A DNA stretch of 64,000 bases from the NCBI GenBank assembly GCA_050699515.1, contig JBOHFF010000071.1, forward strand, positions 1 to 64,000. Reading direction: 5' to 3'. This DNA comes from GCA-003244245 sp050699515. Its GTDB lineage: Bacteria; Actinomycetota; Actinomycetes; Mycobacteriales; Pseudonocardiaceae. The notes beneath the pieces are model-generated. The model made no database searches and was not told where the DNA came from. It saw only the letters and a list, made by a program, of their open reading frames with translations. Below, one piece after another: positions 17,101-25,439 of this stretch (its first letter is position 1; each line of letters starts with the position of its first letter). Position numbers and translations under genes: made by a program.

Positions 17101-18214
17101 CCTCGACCAACCGGTCCACCAGGTCGTCGTCCACGCCGATGCCGATCAGCCGGGCTGGCCTTTCGATGACGGCCCGCAATGCCTCCCGGCCCAGCGGCCG
17201 CAGCGTGTAGGTACGCGTCGGTAGTGCGGCTGGTTCGTCTTCCAGCAGCAGATGGTCGAGGAACTCCGAGCGCAGTGTGACCACCAGCTGTACCGGACCA
17301 GCCAGCGCGGGCCGCAGCAGCTCAGCGAACTGGGCCCGATCAGTGGGAGCGGCCTGGGTGAGCAGCTCCTCGAACTGGTCCACGACGAGCAGCAGGCGAC
17401 GCGAACCGCGTGGGGCGGCCAGCAGCAGCTCATCGGCCAGCCCCGTCAGGCCATTCTCCTCGAGCTGGTCGCGGACGTAAGCCAGCGTCCAGCCCAGGCC
17501 GAGTCGCCGCGCGGCGTTGGCCAGCTCCCGGACCAACGCCGCCACGGGATCAGCGCCCGGCACGATCGGCGTCAGCGTCCACCATCCCGGCTCGTTGGCC
17601 ATCATCGGCAGCAATCCGGCCCGGATCAGCGACGACTTGCCGCACCCCGACGGCCCCGCCACCAGCAGCGCCGCGCCCTTCGTGCGTTCCGCCGGGGAGC
17701 GCAGCAACTCGGCGAGTTCTCCACTCTCATTAGTGCGGCCAAAGAACACCCGGTGCCGATCGATGTCGAACGGGCGCAGCCCCGGGAACGGGGAACGATC
17801 GTCCGGCCAGCCCCAGCCCCCTGCCGCATCGACCCGCCGCAATGCCTCATCCAGGGCGGCGCGGGCCGCACCCGGGTCCCGCGTGTAATCGGTGTATTGC
17901 ATCGAGGTCAGCAGCGGGTCGGCCACCCCCGGCTCGGCGCGCAGCGGCAGTAGCCGACTGCCTCGCGACCAGGAGATCGCTGCCTCGGCCGTACACCACC
18001 TGGACGCCAGGTAAGCCGAAGTGATCACGCAGACCACCGCGTCCGCCCACCGCAGCCGCTCGTGTAGCCGCTGCTGCCACTCCTCGCCGGGGGCGATCCC
18101 ATGCCGAAGGTCCTCGGCCAGGAACACCTCGTGGCCCTCGTTGTCCAGCCAATCATGCAGCTCACCAGCCAGAGCCCGGTCCTCGCTGGCATGGCTGACG
18201 AACACTCTTGCCAC
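14108..18214 (-). CDS. TIR-nSTAND NTPase-transmembrane-WD40 protein
   Basis: Encodes 1368 residues. A TIR domain (1-130) opens with VFVSHASEDRALAGEL and carries WCTAE; the Glu at residue 77 sits where NAD-cleaving TIR enzymes have their catalytic Glu. A STAND-type NTPase follows PFPGLRPF, with Walker A GPSGCGKSS (187-195) and Walker B LLLVVDQFEE (274-283). A membrane helix spans 612-633. From about residue 696 there are 14 WD40 repeats ending LWDL, enough for two seven-bladed propellers. I chose the GTG at 18214 because AAGGGAG lies upstream and the TIR strand begins at once; the frame stays open to 18367. Proteins of this design act as ligand-triggered switches, some of them in phage defence. 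The role here is inferred. Confidence 0.85.
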   Translation of the reverse strand: MARVFVSHASEDRALAGELHDWLDNEGHEVFLAEDLRHGIAPGEEWQQRLHERLRWADAVVCVITSAYLASRWCTAEAAISWSRGSRLLPLRAEPGVADPLLTSMQYTDYTRDPGAARAALDEALRRVDAAGGWGWPDDRSPFPGLRPFDIDRHRVFFGRTNESGELAELLRSPAERTKGAALLVAGPSGCGKSSLIRAGLLPMMANEPGWWTLTPIVPGADPVAALVRELANAARRLGLGWTLAYVRDQLEENGLTGLADELLLAAPRGSRRLLLVVDQFEELLTQAAPTDRAQFAELLRPALAGPVQLVVTLRSEFLDHLLLEDEPAALPTRTYTLRPLGREALRAVIERPARLIGIGVDDDLVDRLVEDTGSGDALPLLAFTLAQLAEGIGRGGRLSSQRYDQLGGVRGALTHQAEQALVEAVNASGRSREEAISGLLGLVTVDEEGRRTRRRVLREELPHPMADEVNAFVAHRLLTTDTDNGSGVIAVAHEAFLTAWAPLAQAITAAAAALRARHAVEQAAATWNEEGRPSARLWTGGQLAATVADTGARIQTHRRSNAATSGQRQGLSRWSPRRHRVLITHRVADLHEEARDFLYASIRRDRFRRGRLIIILSVLLVLALTAAGIAILQQRAAQKQQRIATARLLVTQADATRDTDPRTALRLGIAAQRIHPDGDTQASLVNTLTTTHYASTLTGHNGPVTAVAFSPHGPTLATGSGNGSVVLWDLTNPTQFRRLGPPLTGHNSAVTSVGFSPHDGPTLAIGSHDGSVVLWDLINPSQPRRLGPPLTGHNGPVTAVAFSPHGPTLATGGDDGSVVLWDLTDPSQPRRLGSPLIDSDSYTSVSTLVFSPHRATLAIGDGGSTVILWDLTDPARPRRLGQPLTNDIGGYTWPNSVVAFSPNGQVLASGNLDGVVMLWDLTDPARPRRLGEPLTAENRRANSMAFSPNGHILATGSLDGSVVLWDLTDPAQPRRLGTPLTNYHDGPLSDVGFSSNGSTLATMSSGGTVVLWDLTEPNQPHRIGAPLAEKYVSAVAFSPDGRTIATDGEGVTLWDLTDPTQPRRFGTPLTNHSTELLSSMAFSPLGPTLATSSGEDDDGAILWNLSDPAQPRRMEPPLTEKGSVVAFSPNGLTLATNRGDGGVTLWDLTNPAQPHQLGPPLLEGEHILRAVFSADGRILASVNYTAILWDLTNPTKPRRLGTLQTGQDSQLSAVAFSPDGHTLATITFDGVVILWDLTDPVQPRRMWQLTTRGGSEGSVAFSPTGTTLATSSNDGSVTLWDLANPAKPRRLGQPLMRAASPVAFSPSGTTLATGSDDGGIILWDLTALNNLRDHATERGCSITGGGLDRDEWTRYISGLPYQNTCST
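14220..16128 (-). repeat. Tandem WD40-coding repeats
   Basis: Fourteen units of about 130-150 bases encode the WD40 blades of the TIR-STAND protein. Each unit contains a near-identical stretch encoding LWDLTDPxQPRRLG. The DNA similarity between units could permit unequal recombination and blade number change. Confidence 0.9.
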
Positions 18215-18407
18215 CGCATCTCCCTTGATCAGCGTTGGATCGCCAGGATAGAAGGATGGTGACTTTGGGTGATAGGCCGGGACCGGAGCGATGAATGGCT
18301 GTACGCGGGCGCCCGTACGGTGATCGTCATCCGGGCAGATCATCGCGGCGACGTCTACCGCTCCCACTGACTACTTGACAGCAGGCTCTGAATCACTCGT
18401 TCCTCTG

Positions 18408-18435
18408 ACCCGGCAGCCGCACCGGGCTGCCGGGT
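18408..18435 (-). terminator. Hairpin after the DUF397 gene
   Basis: A perfect 11-bp stem ACCCGGCAGCC/GGCTGCCGGGT with a 6-base loop lies 16 bases beyond the DUF397 stop. It separates the regulator pair from the TIR-STAND gene, which therefore probably has its own promoter. Confidence 0.6.
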
Positions 18436-18451
18436 TGTGGCCTGGTGCGGG

Positions 18452-18655
18452 TCAGTCGAACTTGCCGGTGCGGATGGCGGCGGTGAACGTGGCCCACTGG
18501 GTGGGGGTGACGATCAGGGCCGGGCCGGTGGGGTTCTTGGAGTCCCGGACGGCGTGGTGCCCGTCCGCCAGGTCGGCGACCTCGACGCAGCTGTACTGGC
18601 CGTTGCTGCGGCTGCTCTTGCGCCAGGTGGCGCTGGACAGGTCGGTGGTGCTCAC
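18452..18655 (-). CDS. DUF397 domain protein
   Basis: Encodes a 67-residue DUF397 protein. The pattern W-RKSSRS-G-CVEVA in the first half, then VRDSKNPTGPALIVTPTQW, is the standard signature. Members are abundant in actinomycetes and are usually encoded beside an XRE/DUF5753 regulator, as here; the pair is often treated as a regulator plus modulator, and some are linked to development. Its start overlaps the end of the upstream regulator by four bases, so the two are coupled. Confidence 0.93.
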   Translation of the reverse strand: MSTTDLSSATWRKSSRSNGQYSCVEVADLADGHHAVRDSKNPTGPALIVTPTQWATFTAAIRTGKFD

Positions 18656-19545
18656 TTGTTTAGCTCCTTTGTCACTTGAGTGATCAGCTCGCGGGATGCC
18701 GCCTCGTCCAGAGCCGACTCCCAGATATTGGCGAACACGGTATCGTACCGGTCGATCTCGCGGGGTTTGTCCAGGTAGAGCGCTCCGGTAACGCCCTCGA
18801 CGTACACGATGGGCGGTTCAGTTTCTTCGCCGTTGGCGTTGAGCGGGAACCGCAAGATCTCGAACGGCCCCGACATGACGCCGCGGTGCAGCCCGGCGGT
18901 AAAGGGCACCACCCGGAGCGACATGGTGGGCAGCTCACCCGCTGCCATCAGCCGGTCCAGCTGGTGCGCCATCACCGTGGGGTCACCCACCGGGCGGCGC
19001 AGGATGGCCTCGTTGAGCACCACTGGCAGCACCGGCGGGTCGGTGCAGCGGGTGAGCAGCGCTTGCCGGGCCATCCGGACCTGGACTCGCTGCTCGATCT
19101 TCGCCTCGTCCTCACCGGGATTGTCGGCCCGGAGCACTGCACGGGCGTAGTCCTCGGTCTGCAGCAGGCCGGGCACCAGCTCGGACTCATACCAGCTGAG
19201 GTGGGAGACGGCCTCCTCCAGCCCGATGTAGACGTCGAAATCCGCGGGGATGACCTCGTCATAGGAGTGCCACCAGCCGCGTGCCTTGGTCTCCTTGGCC
19301 AGCGCCATGAGCCCCTCGGTGAGACCAGCCGGCGCGCCGTAGACCTTGCACATCGTCTCCACGTCGAAGCTGCGCATGGCGGTTTGACCGGTCTCGATGC
19401 GCCAGATCTTGGCCTCGGACCACTCCAGCTTCGTCGCCGCCGTGCGCACGGTGAGCCGCGATCGGTTGCGCAGGTCACGCAGGTGCCGCCCGAGTTGGCG
19501 GCGGGGCACGGTGGAGCCTGTCGTCGTGCTGGTGCCCTCGGTCAT
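18652..19545 (-). CDS. XRE-family regulator with DUF5753 domain
   Basis: Encodes 297 residues. An N-terminal helix-turn-helix (about 15-75) includes LGRHLRDLRNRSRLTVR and EWSEAKIWRIETGQ. The DUF5753 region (about 105-285) includes the typical ESELVPGLLQTEDYARAV and PTMSLRVVPF. Such regulators pair with DUF397 proteins across actinomycetes. The target genes are unknown; the proximity to the TIR-STAND gene downstream on the same strand is suggestive only, because a hairpin intervenes. Confidence 0.93.
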   Translation of the reverse strand: MTEGTSTTTGSTVPRRQLGRHLRDLRNRSRLTVRTAATKLEWSEAKIWRIETGQTAMRSFDVETMCKVYGAPAGLTEGLMALAKETKARGWWHSYDEVIPADFDVYIGLEEAVSHLSWYESELVPGLLQTEDYARAVLRADNPGEDEAKIEQRVQVRMARQALLTRCTDPPVLPVVLNEAILRRPVGDPTVMAHQLDRLMAAGELPTMSLRVVPFTAGLHRGVMSGPFEILRFPLNANGEETEPPIVYVEGVTGALYLDKPREIDRYDTVFANIWESALDEAASRELITQVTKELNK

Positions 19546-20231
19546 CGTCTACCTCACTCAGCTTGAAGGAATCTTACACCCGAAATGAAAGACTTTTGAG
19601 GTCCACATCCGGCAAGTTGACGAGAGTATAACCATTGCCCGTGAAAGTGCTTCTAACTTGCGTTTAGGGTGTCCCGGCGTGTTTGACTTTGGCCATTCTT
19701 TGAAAGAGTGTTCGCCGCTTATCAAGGGTCATGGCCGAACCGGTGATGCTTTCCGCTGATTCCGTCAAGGCGTCACTCCAGCGGCGTCGTCTTCCATTAC
19801 GGACTGGGAGAGCACCAGGCTCACGAGGCCGTCACGCAGCGTGATCGTGAGAACCCTTCACATCCGGTTCACTGCGGCCGCGCAGCGCTGCCTTCGCCGG
19901 CTCCGGAAAGGATCGTCAGGGCGAGTTGATCGGGTCCACTCGGCGCGCCGCGGTGGGTCAACAGGACAGAAACCCCCTTGATTGGCCGCGTTTGCGGAGA
20001 TTTTTTCATTATAATTACTTACTTGCGGAAATCAGGAGCTGATCCCAACATCGATATTTCGGCCCAAGGGTTCGCCCAATAAGCGGACGCTATTGCGAGG
20101 GATGGCAGAGCGCGGTGGGATGAGGATTGGAGTCGTCACACCGCCGTGACGGCGGCTCGAAGATCCCTGCTTGTCGAATGCTACCCACCACATGCGGTCG
20201 GCGGCGGCGACCGGGACGAGGGGTGAAAGCC
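19546..20231 (+). other. Gene-free 686-base intergenic region
   Basis: No convincing gene is present in either strand; short frames lack family resemblance. The region lies between a minus-strand regulator and the plus-strand cox operon, so it should hold both promoters. It is locally less GC-rich than its surroundings, notably around 19995-20035. Confidence 0.6.
20010..20015 (+). promoter_or_regulatory. Consensus TATAAT upstream of coxS
   Basis: A perfect TATAAT stands in an AT-rich patch about 215 bases before coxS. No good -35 hexamer lies at 17 bases; TTGGCC is 22 bases away. It may be a -10 element of an activator-dependent promoter. Confidence 0.3.
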
Positions 20232-20762
20232 GTGACACGCATCACTGTCATGGTCGACGGTGTCTCCTACGTCGACGACGTCGAACCACGAACGCTGCTG
20301 GTGCACTACCTGCGGGAGAGGCTGGGCAAGACCGGAACCGTCGTCGGCTGCGACACCAGCAACTGCGGCGCCTGCACAGTGCACCTCGATGGCCGGAGTG
20401 TGAAGTCCTGCTCGGTCTTCGCGGTCCAGGTCGACGGTAGCGAGATCACCACCATCGAGGGGTTGGCCCGTGATGGCCGGCTGCATCCGATGCAGCAGGC
20501 CTTCCACGACAACCACGCTCTGCAGTGCGGCTTCTGCACCCCCGGGATGATCATGCAGGCGATCGATCTGCTCGGCGATGATCCCGACCCGGACGAGCCG
20601 GCGGTACGAGCGGGACTCGAGGGCAACCTGTGCCGCTGCACCGGCTACCAGAACATCGTGCGTGCCGTGCTCGACGCCGCGGAGAAGATGAAGCCCGCCG
20701 CACGGGAGGCCCAGGTCGCCCAGCAGCCCAGCGCCGTCGCCGGCGGGGGAGGGGGACACTGA
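20232..20762 (+). CDS. coxS: Molybdenum hydroxylase small (iron-sulfur) subunit, CoxS type
   Basis: Encodes a 176-residue two-[2Fe-2S] subunit that passes electrons from the molybdenum site to FAD. The plant-ferredoxin-like cluster uses C40, C45, C48 and C60 (GCDTSNCGACTVHLDG); the C-terminal cluster uses C99, C102, C134 and C136 (QCGFCTPG, CRCTGY). I chose the GTG at 20232 because GAGGGGTG precedes it; the longer frame adds unconserved sequence. The ending is Gln/Ala/Gly-rich. The stop overlaps the coxL ATG by one base. Confidence 0.93.
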   Translation: MTRITVMVDGVSYVDDVEPRTLLVHYLRERLGKTGTVVGCDTSNCGACTVHLDGRSVKSCSVFAVQVDGSEITTIEGLARDGRLHPMQQAFHDNHALQCGFCTPGMIMQAIDLLGDDPDPDEPAVRAGLEGNLCRCTGYQNIVRAVLDAAEKMKPAAREAQVAQQPSAVAGGGGGH

Positions 20763-23236
20763 TGACCACCACCACGCAGCCGGGCACCAGCGAGTTCGGC
20801 CGGGCCCGCAAGCGCAAGGAGGACGCCCGGCTGATCACCGGACGGACCCGCTGGACGGACAACATCACCCTGCCCGGGATGCTGCACCTCGCCATCGTCC
20901 GCAGCCCGCTGGCGCACGCCGGGATCACCCGGATCGACACCGGCGTGGCCAGCCGGCTGCCTGGCGTGCACGGCGTGTTCACCGCCACCGACCTCGGCGC
21001 TGAAGACATCAGCCTGCCCTGCGCCTGGCCGATCACCGCGGACATGAAGGCGCCGAAAGCCCCTCCGCTCGCCGTGGACACCGTGCACTTCGCCGGAGAA
21101 GGAGTGGCGATCGTGGTCGCCCGCGATGCCGCGTCGGCTCGGGATGCCGCCGATGCCGTCGAGGTCGATTACGCGGCGCTGGAGCCGGTGCTCGATATGG
21201 AGGCCGCGCTGTCGGAGGGCGCCACGCTCACGCACCCGGAGCTGGGCACCAATCGAAACGCGTTCTGGGTCTTCGATTCCGGTGCGGCCGGCAGCGGCGG
21301 CAGTGCCGATGAGGCCATCTCAGCGGCCGGGTCCGACCCGGACAGCGTCGTGGTCAGGCGGCGGTTCCGCCAGCAGCGCCTGATCCCGGCGTTCATGGAG
21401 CCGCGCTCGGTCGTGGTCGACCCGACCGGCGAGCAGCTGACCGTGTGGTCCTCCACCCAGGTACCGCACATCCTCAAAACGATGATCGCTCTCACGGCGG
21501 GCATACCCGAGCACAAGGTGCGGGTCATCGCCCCGGACGTCGGTGGTGGTTTCGGCGGAAAGCTGCAGGTGACGCCAGAGGAGATCCTCGCGGTGCTGCT
21601 CGCCCGCCGGCTGGGCAAGCCGGTCAAATGGACCGAGACCCGCTCGGAGTGCATGCTCGCCGCACACCACGGCCGGGACCAGATCCAGGACCTCACACTG
21701 GCCGCGCGCAAGGACGGCACGGTCACCGGTCTCAAAGTCGAGCTGATGGCCGATATGGGTGCCTACCTGCGGATCATCAGCCCGGGTGTGCCGATCCTCG
21801 GCGCGTTCATGTTCAACGGGATCTACAAGTTCCCGGCCTACCATTTCGCCTGCACCAACGTGTTCACCACCAAGACCCCTACCGATGCCTACCGTGGCGC
21901 CGGTCGCCCCGAGGCCACCTTCGGTATCGAGCGGATGATGGACGAACTCGCCGCCGAGCTGGGCATGGAACCGCTGGAGCTCCGGCAGCGAAACTGGATC
22001 ACCCACGACGAGTTCCCGTACACCACCGTCAGCACGCTGACCTATGACACAGGAAACTACGAGGCGGCCACCGCCAGGGCCAAAGAGCTGTTCGGCTACG
22101 ACGGCCTGCGCCACGAACAGCGCAGCCGCCGGGAAGCGAACGACCCGGTGCAGCTGGGCATCGGCATCTCGACGTTCACCGAGATGTGCGGCTGGGCGCC
22201 GTCTCGGCTACTGGGCGCGCTGTCCTACGCCGCCGGCGGCTGGGAGCACGCCAGCATCCGGATGCTGGCCACCGGCAAGGTCGAAGTGGTCACCGGGTGC
22301 TCCCCGCACGGCCAAGGCCACGAGACGGCGTGGAGCCAGGTCGTGGCCGACCGGTTGGGGGTTCCCTTCGACGACGTGGAGGTGCTGCACGGCGACACCC
22401 AGATCTCGGCGCGGGGCTTCGATACCTACGGCTCCCGTTCAGTGGTCGTCGGTGCCATCGCGGTGCTCAAGGCCGCCGACAATGTGCTCGACAAGGCCCG
22501 CAAGGTGGCTGCGCATCTGCTCGAATGCTCCGAGCGTGACCTCGAGTTCGCCGAGGGCAAGTTCACCATCAAGGGGATCGGCAAGGGTGTCACGATCCAG
22601 GAGGTCGCCTTCGCGGTCTTCTCCGCACACAACTACCCGGAGGGTATGGAGCCTTCGTTGGATGCCGATGCGACCTTCGACCCGATGAGCCTGTCGTTCC
22701 CGCATGGGACTCATCTCTGCGCGGCTGAGGTGGACACCGAGACGGGCCGGGTGAGTATTCGCAGCTATGTCTGTGTGGACGATGTGGGCACGGTGGTCAA
22801 CCCGTTGATCGTCGAGGGGCAGGTGCAGGGTGGCCTGGCCCAGGGTATTGCGCAGGCGCTGTTCGAGGAGGCCGTCTACGACGAGGGCGGCACGCTGATC
22901 ACGGGCACCCTGGCCGACTATCTGGTGCCCAGCGCGGCGGACCTGCCGCACTTCACCACCGACCGCACCGAGACCCCGTCCACGACCAACCCGCTGGGTG
23001 TCAAGGGCGTCGGGGAGGCCGGCACCATCGCCTCCACCCCGGCGGTGGTCAACGCCGTCCTCGATGCGGTGCGTCACCTCGGGGTCAGCGACATCGAGAT
23101 GCCGTGCTCGCCGCAGCGGGTGTGGCGCGCGGTGGCCTCGGCCCGCGGAGCTGTGAAGTCCACATCGGAGCATGCGACCGAGTCCGCCGCTGGTGGCGGG
23201 CTGGGCTCGATCGACGCGCAGGGAGGTGCCCGATGA
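20762..23236 (+). CDS. coxL: Molybdenum hydroxylase large subunit, form II CO-dehydrogenase type
   Basis: Encodes an 824-residue large subunit that would bind the molybdopterin cytosine dinucleotide cofactor. The active-site loop is AYRGAGR (residues 376-382), the form II motif, not the AYxCSFR of proven form I CO dehydrogenases. The catalytic Glu falls in GVGEAG (E752). GGGFGGK and SPHGQGHETAW are further cofactor-binding stretches. Form II enzymes are often annotated as CO dehydrogenase, but their true substrate is frequently unknown, and aldehydes or N-heterocycles are possible. The order is S-L-M, with overlapping coding ends. Confidence 0.92.
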   Translation: MTTTTQPGTSEFGRARKRKEDARLITGRTRWTDNITLPGMLHLAIVRSPLAHAGITRIDTGVASRLPGVHGVFTATDLGAEDISLPCAWPITADMKAPKAPPLAVDTVHFAGEGVAIVVARDAASARDAADAVEVDYAALEPVLDMEAALSEGATLTHPELGTNRNAFWVFDSGAAGSGGSADEAISAAGSDPDSVVVRRRFRQQRLIPAFMEPRSVVVDPTGEQLTVWSSTQVPHILKTMIALTAGIPEHKVRVIAPDVGGGFGGKLQVTPEEILAVLLARRLGKPVKWTETRSECMLAAHHGRDQIQDLTLAARKDGTVTGLKVELMADMGAYLRIISPGVPILGAFMFNGIYKFPAYHFACTNVFTTKTPTDAYRGAGRPEATFGIERMMDELAAELGMEPLELRQRNWITHDEFPYTTVSTLTYDTGNYEAATARAKELFGYDGLRHEQRSRREANDPVQLGIGISTFTEMCGWAPSRLLGALSYAAGGWEHASIRMLATGKVEVVTGCSPHGQGHETAWSQVVADRLGVPFDDVEVLHGDTQISARGFDTYGSRSVVVGAIAVLKAADNVLDKARKVAAHLLECSERDLEFAEGKFTIKGIGKGVTIQEVAFAVFSAHNYPEGMEPSLDADATFDPMSLSFPHGTHLCAAEVDTETGRVSIRSYVCVDDVGTVVNPLIVEGQVQGGLAQGIAQALFEEAVYDEGGTLITGTLADYLVPSAADLPHFTTDRTETPSTTNPLGVKGVGEAGTIASTPAVVNAVLDAVRHLGVSDIEMPCSPQRVWRAVASARGAVKSTSEHATESAAGGGLGSIDAQGGAR

Positions 23237-24096
23237 TCCCGTCCGCATTCGATTACGTCGCCGTGTCCACGGCCGAGGAAGCGGTACAGGCGTTGTCTGA
23301 GGCCGGCGAGGACGCCAAGGTCCTGGCCGGCGGTCAGAGCCTGGTGCCGGTGCTGCGGCTGCGGCTGGCCGCGCCGACGACGATCGTGGACCTGAACAAG
23401 ATCAGCGAGCTGCGTGGGGTGCGCGATGACGGCGACGCCATCGTCGTCGGAGCGATGACCACGCACCACGATGTGATCAACGATCCCTTGGTGGCCGAGC
23501 ATGCCACGCTGCTGGCCCTGGCCACCCGTACGGTGGGCGATCCGCAGATCCGGCACCGCGGCACCCTCGGCGGCGCCCTGGTGCACGCCGACCCCGCTGG
23601 TGACCTGCTGGCCCCGGTGGTGGCGCTGGAGGCCGAGATGGTCATCGTCGGGCCCGGTGGGCGGCGCACCGTGCCGGCCGCGGAGTTCTTCGTCGATCTG
23701 TTCACCACCGCGGTGGGACCCGACGAGGTGCTCATCGAGATACGGATCCCGAAGAAAACCGGCTGGGGCGCGCACTACGAGAAGTTCAACCGGGTCGCGC
23801 AGGCCTGGTCGATCGTCGCCGTCGCCGCGATGGTGCGGACCGAGGGTTCGTCGATCGCCGAGGCGCGGGTGGCGCTGACCAACATGGCGGCCACTCCGGT
23901 CCGGGCTCTAGGGGTGGAGGCGGCCCTGGCCGGTCGGCCGGCTGATGCAGCGACGATCCGCGCGGCGGCCGCGCACGCGGCCGAGGGCACCAGCCCGAGC
24001 TCGGACGGCAACGCCGACGCCGACTACCGTGAGCACCTTGCCCGGGTGCTCACCGGACGCGCCCTCACCGCCGCCGTCGGCGGCCTGCCGGGCTGA
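23233..24096 (+). CDS. coxM: Molybdenum hydroxylase medium (FAD) subunit, CoxM type
   Basis: Encodes a 287-residue FAD-binding subunit. The FAD motifs LAGGQSLVPVLRLRLA (near residue 35) and TVGDPQIRHRGTLGGAL (near residue 105) are clear. The ATG overlaps the coxL stop, so the three subunits are translated as a unit. Dedicated accessory genes such as coxD, coxE or coxF do not follow; a coxG-like gene lies 8 kb away. Confidence 0.92.
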   Translation: MIPSAFDYVAVSTAEEAVQALSEAGEDAKVLAGGQSLVPVLRLRLAAPTTIVDLNKISELRGVRDDGDAIVVGAMTTHHDVINDPLVAEHATLLALATRTVGDPQIRHRGTLGGALVHADPAGDLLAPVVALEAEMVIVGPGGRRTVPAAEFFVDLFTTAVGPDEVLIEIRIPKKTGWGAHYEKFNRVAQAWSIVAVAAMVRTEGSSIAEARVALTNMAATPVRALGVEAALAGRPADAATIRAAAAHAAEGTSPSSDGNADADYREHLARVLTGRALTAAVGGLPG

Positions 24097-24203
24097 ACTC
24101 TCTGAGTATCCAAAGGATTTTGTATGTGAATTCTCTCCACGCTGCGGTCTGCGAACGGGATGAAGCGCGCGGTTTTGTCGGTGTGCCGTTCTAAAATCGG
24201 GTC

Positions 24204-25439
24204 ATGTCGAGTGTTCCGGTGTGGCAGAGCAGTGATGCTGAATTGCTCGCCGAGCTGGGTGGGTTGGAGACCCGGCTGCATTCGACGTGGGCGCAGATGC
24301 TCGCGGTGATCACTGAGATCGATTCCCGTGGTGTGGCCGCGACGGTGGGATATGGCACCACCGTGGAGTTGGTGCGGGCGATCACGCGGGTGCCCCGAGG
24401 TGAGGCCCGAGCTCGGGTCGATGCCGCCGCCACGGTGCTGCCCGGTCGCGGATTGGATGGCGCGCCGGTGGAGCCGAAGCTCCCGGCTACCGCCGCCGCG
24501 GTGGCCGAGCACGCGATCGGCGCCGCCGACGTCGCGGTGATCCGCTCAGTGCTGGCCCGCATTCCCGCACACCTGGGTCCGGACACCCGCGCCGAGGTCG
24601 AAGCCGAACTGGCTCGGCACGCCCGGACGTTGGATGCCGGGCAGTTGGCGGTGCTGGGTAAGCGAATTCTGGCGTATCTGGATCAGGACGGTCGACGTCC
24701 GAACGACACCCCGCCGACCCGCCGGTCGCTGCGTTTCCGGGATCGCGACGGCGGCTATGAGCTGGCCGGATGGTTGGACCGGGAAGCAGCCGAGATCCTT
24801 CGCGCGGCGTTGAGCCCGCTGGCCGCGCCTCGCCCGAGCACCGAGACCGAGATCGACCTACGCTCCGCCGCGCAGCGTGACGCCGATGCGCTGGTGGAGT
24901 TGGCGGCCCGAGCGCTGGAGGGCGGTGAACTGCCCACCGAGGGTGGGGAGCGCCCCCAGGTGGTGGTGACCGTGAGCCTGCCGGTGCTGCAGGGCTTGAT
25001 CGGGACCGCCTCGCTGGCCTTCGGTGGCCCGATCAACGCTGATGTCGCCCGGCGCATCGCCTGCGATGCCGGGGTCATCCCGGTGGTGCTGGGTTCCCGG
25101 GGTGAGCCACTGGATGTCGGGCGCGCCAGCCGCACTGTACCCGCTGCGATCCGCCGCGCGGTCATTCTTCGTGACGGCGGATGCGCGTTTCCCGGGTGTC
25201 CGGTGCCCGCCCGCTGGTGCGATATTCACCATTGTGTGCACTGGGTCGATCATGGCCCCACCAGTCTCGAAAACTGTGTCGCGCTCTGCGGCCGACACCA
25301 CCGGCTCATCCACCATTCTCATTGGCGAATCCAGCTGACCGGCGGTGTTCCGGAATTCCACCCACCACCCTGGCTCGGCGGCCCACCACGTCGCAACCCC
25401 CTCCACACCACCCCCGACCTCATCCGGAACCGCCAATAA
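24204..25439 (+). CDS. DUF222 / HNH endonuclease family protein
   Basis: Encodes 411 residues. An N-terminal helical DUF222 region (about 1-300) is followed by an HNH nuclease motif with DGGCAFPGCPVPARWCDIHH and CVALCGRHHRLIHH, giving paired cysteines and histidines for metal binding. This corresponds to the 13E12 family of actinobacteria, which is repetitive and often prophage- or mobile-element-associated, with function unproven. The 3' end overlaps the convergent gene by 20 bases. Confidence 0.88.
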   Translation: MSSVPVWQSSDAELLAELGGLETRLHSTWAQMLAVITEIDSRGVAATVGYGTTVELVRAITRVPRGEARARVDAAATVLPGRGLDGAPVEPKLPATAAAVAEHAIGAADVAVIRSVLARIPAHLGPDTRAEVEAELARHARTLDAGQLAVLGKRILAYLDQDGRRPNDTPPTRRSLRFRDRDGGYELAGWLDREAAEILRAALSPLAAPRPSTETEIDLRSAAQRDADALVELAARALEGGELPTEGGERPQVVVTVSLPVLQGLIGTASLAFGGPINADVARRIACDAGVIPVVLGSRGEPLDVGRASRTVPAAIRRAVILRDGGCAFPGCPVPARWCDIHHCVHWVDHGPTSLENCVALCGRHHRLIHHSHWRIQLTGGVPEFHPPPWLGGPPRRNPLHTTPDLIRNRQ

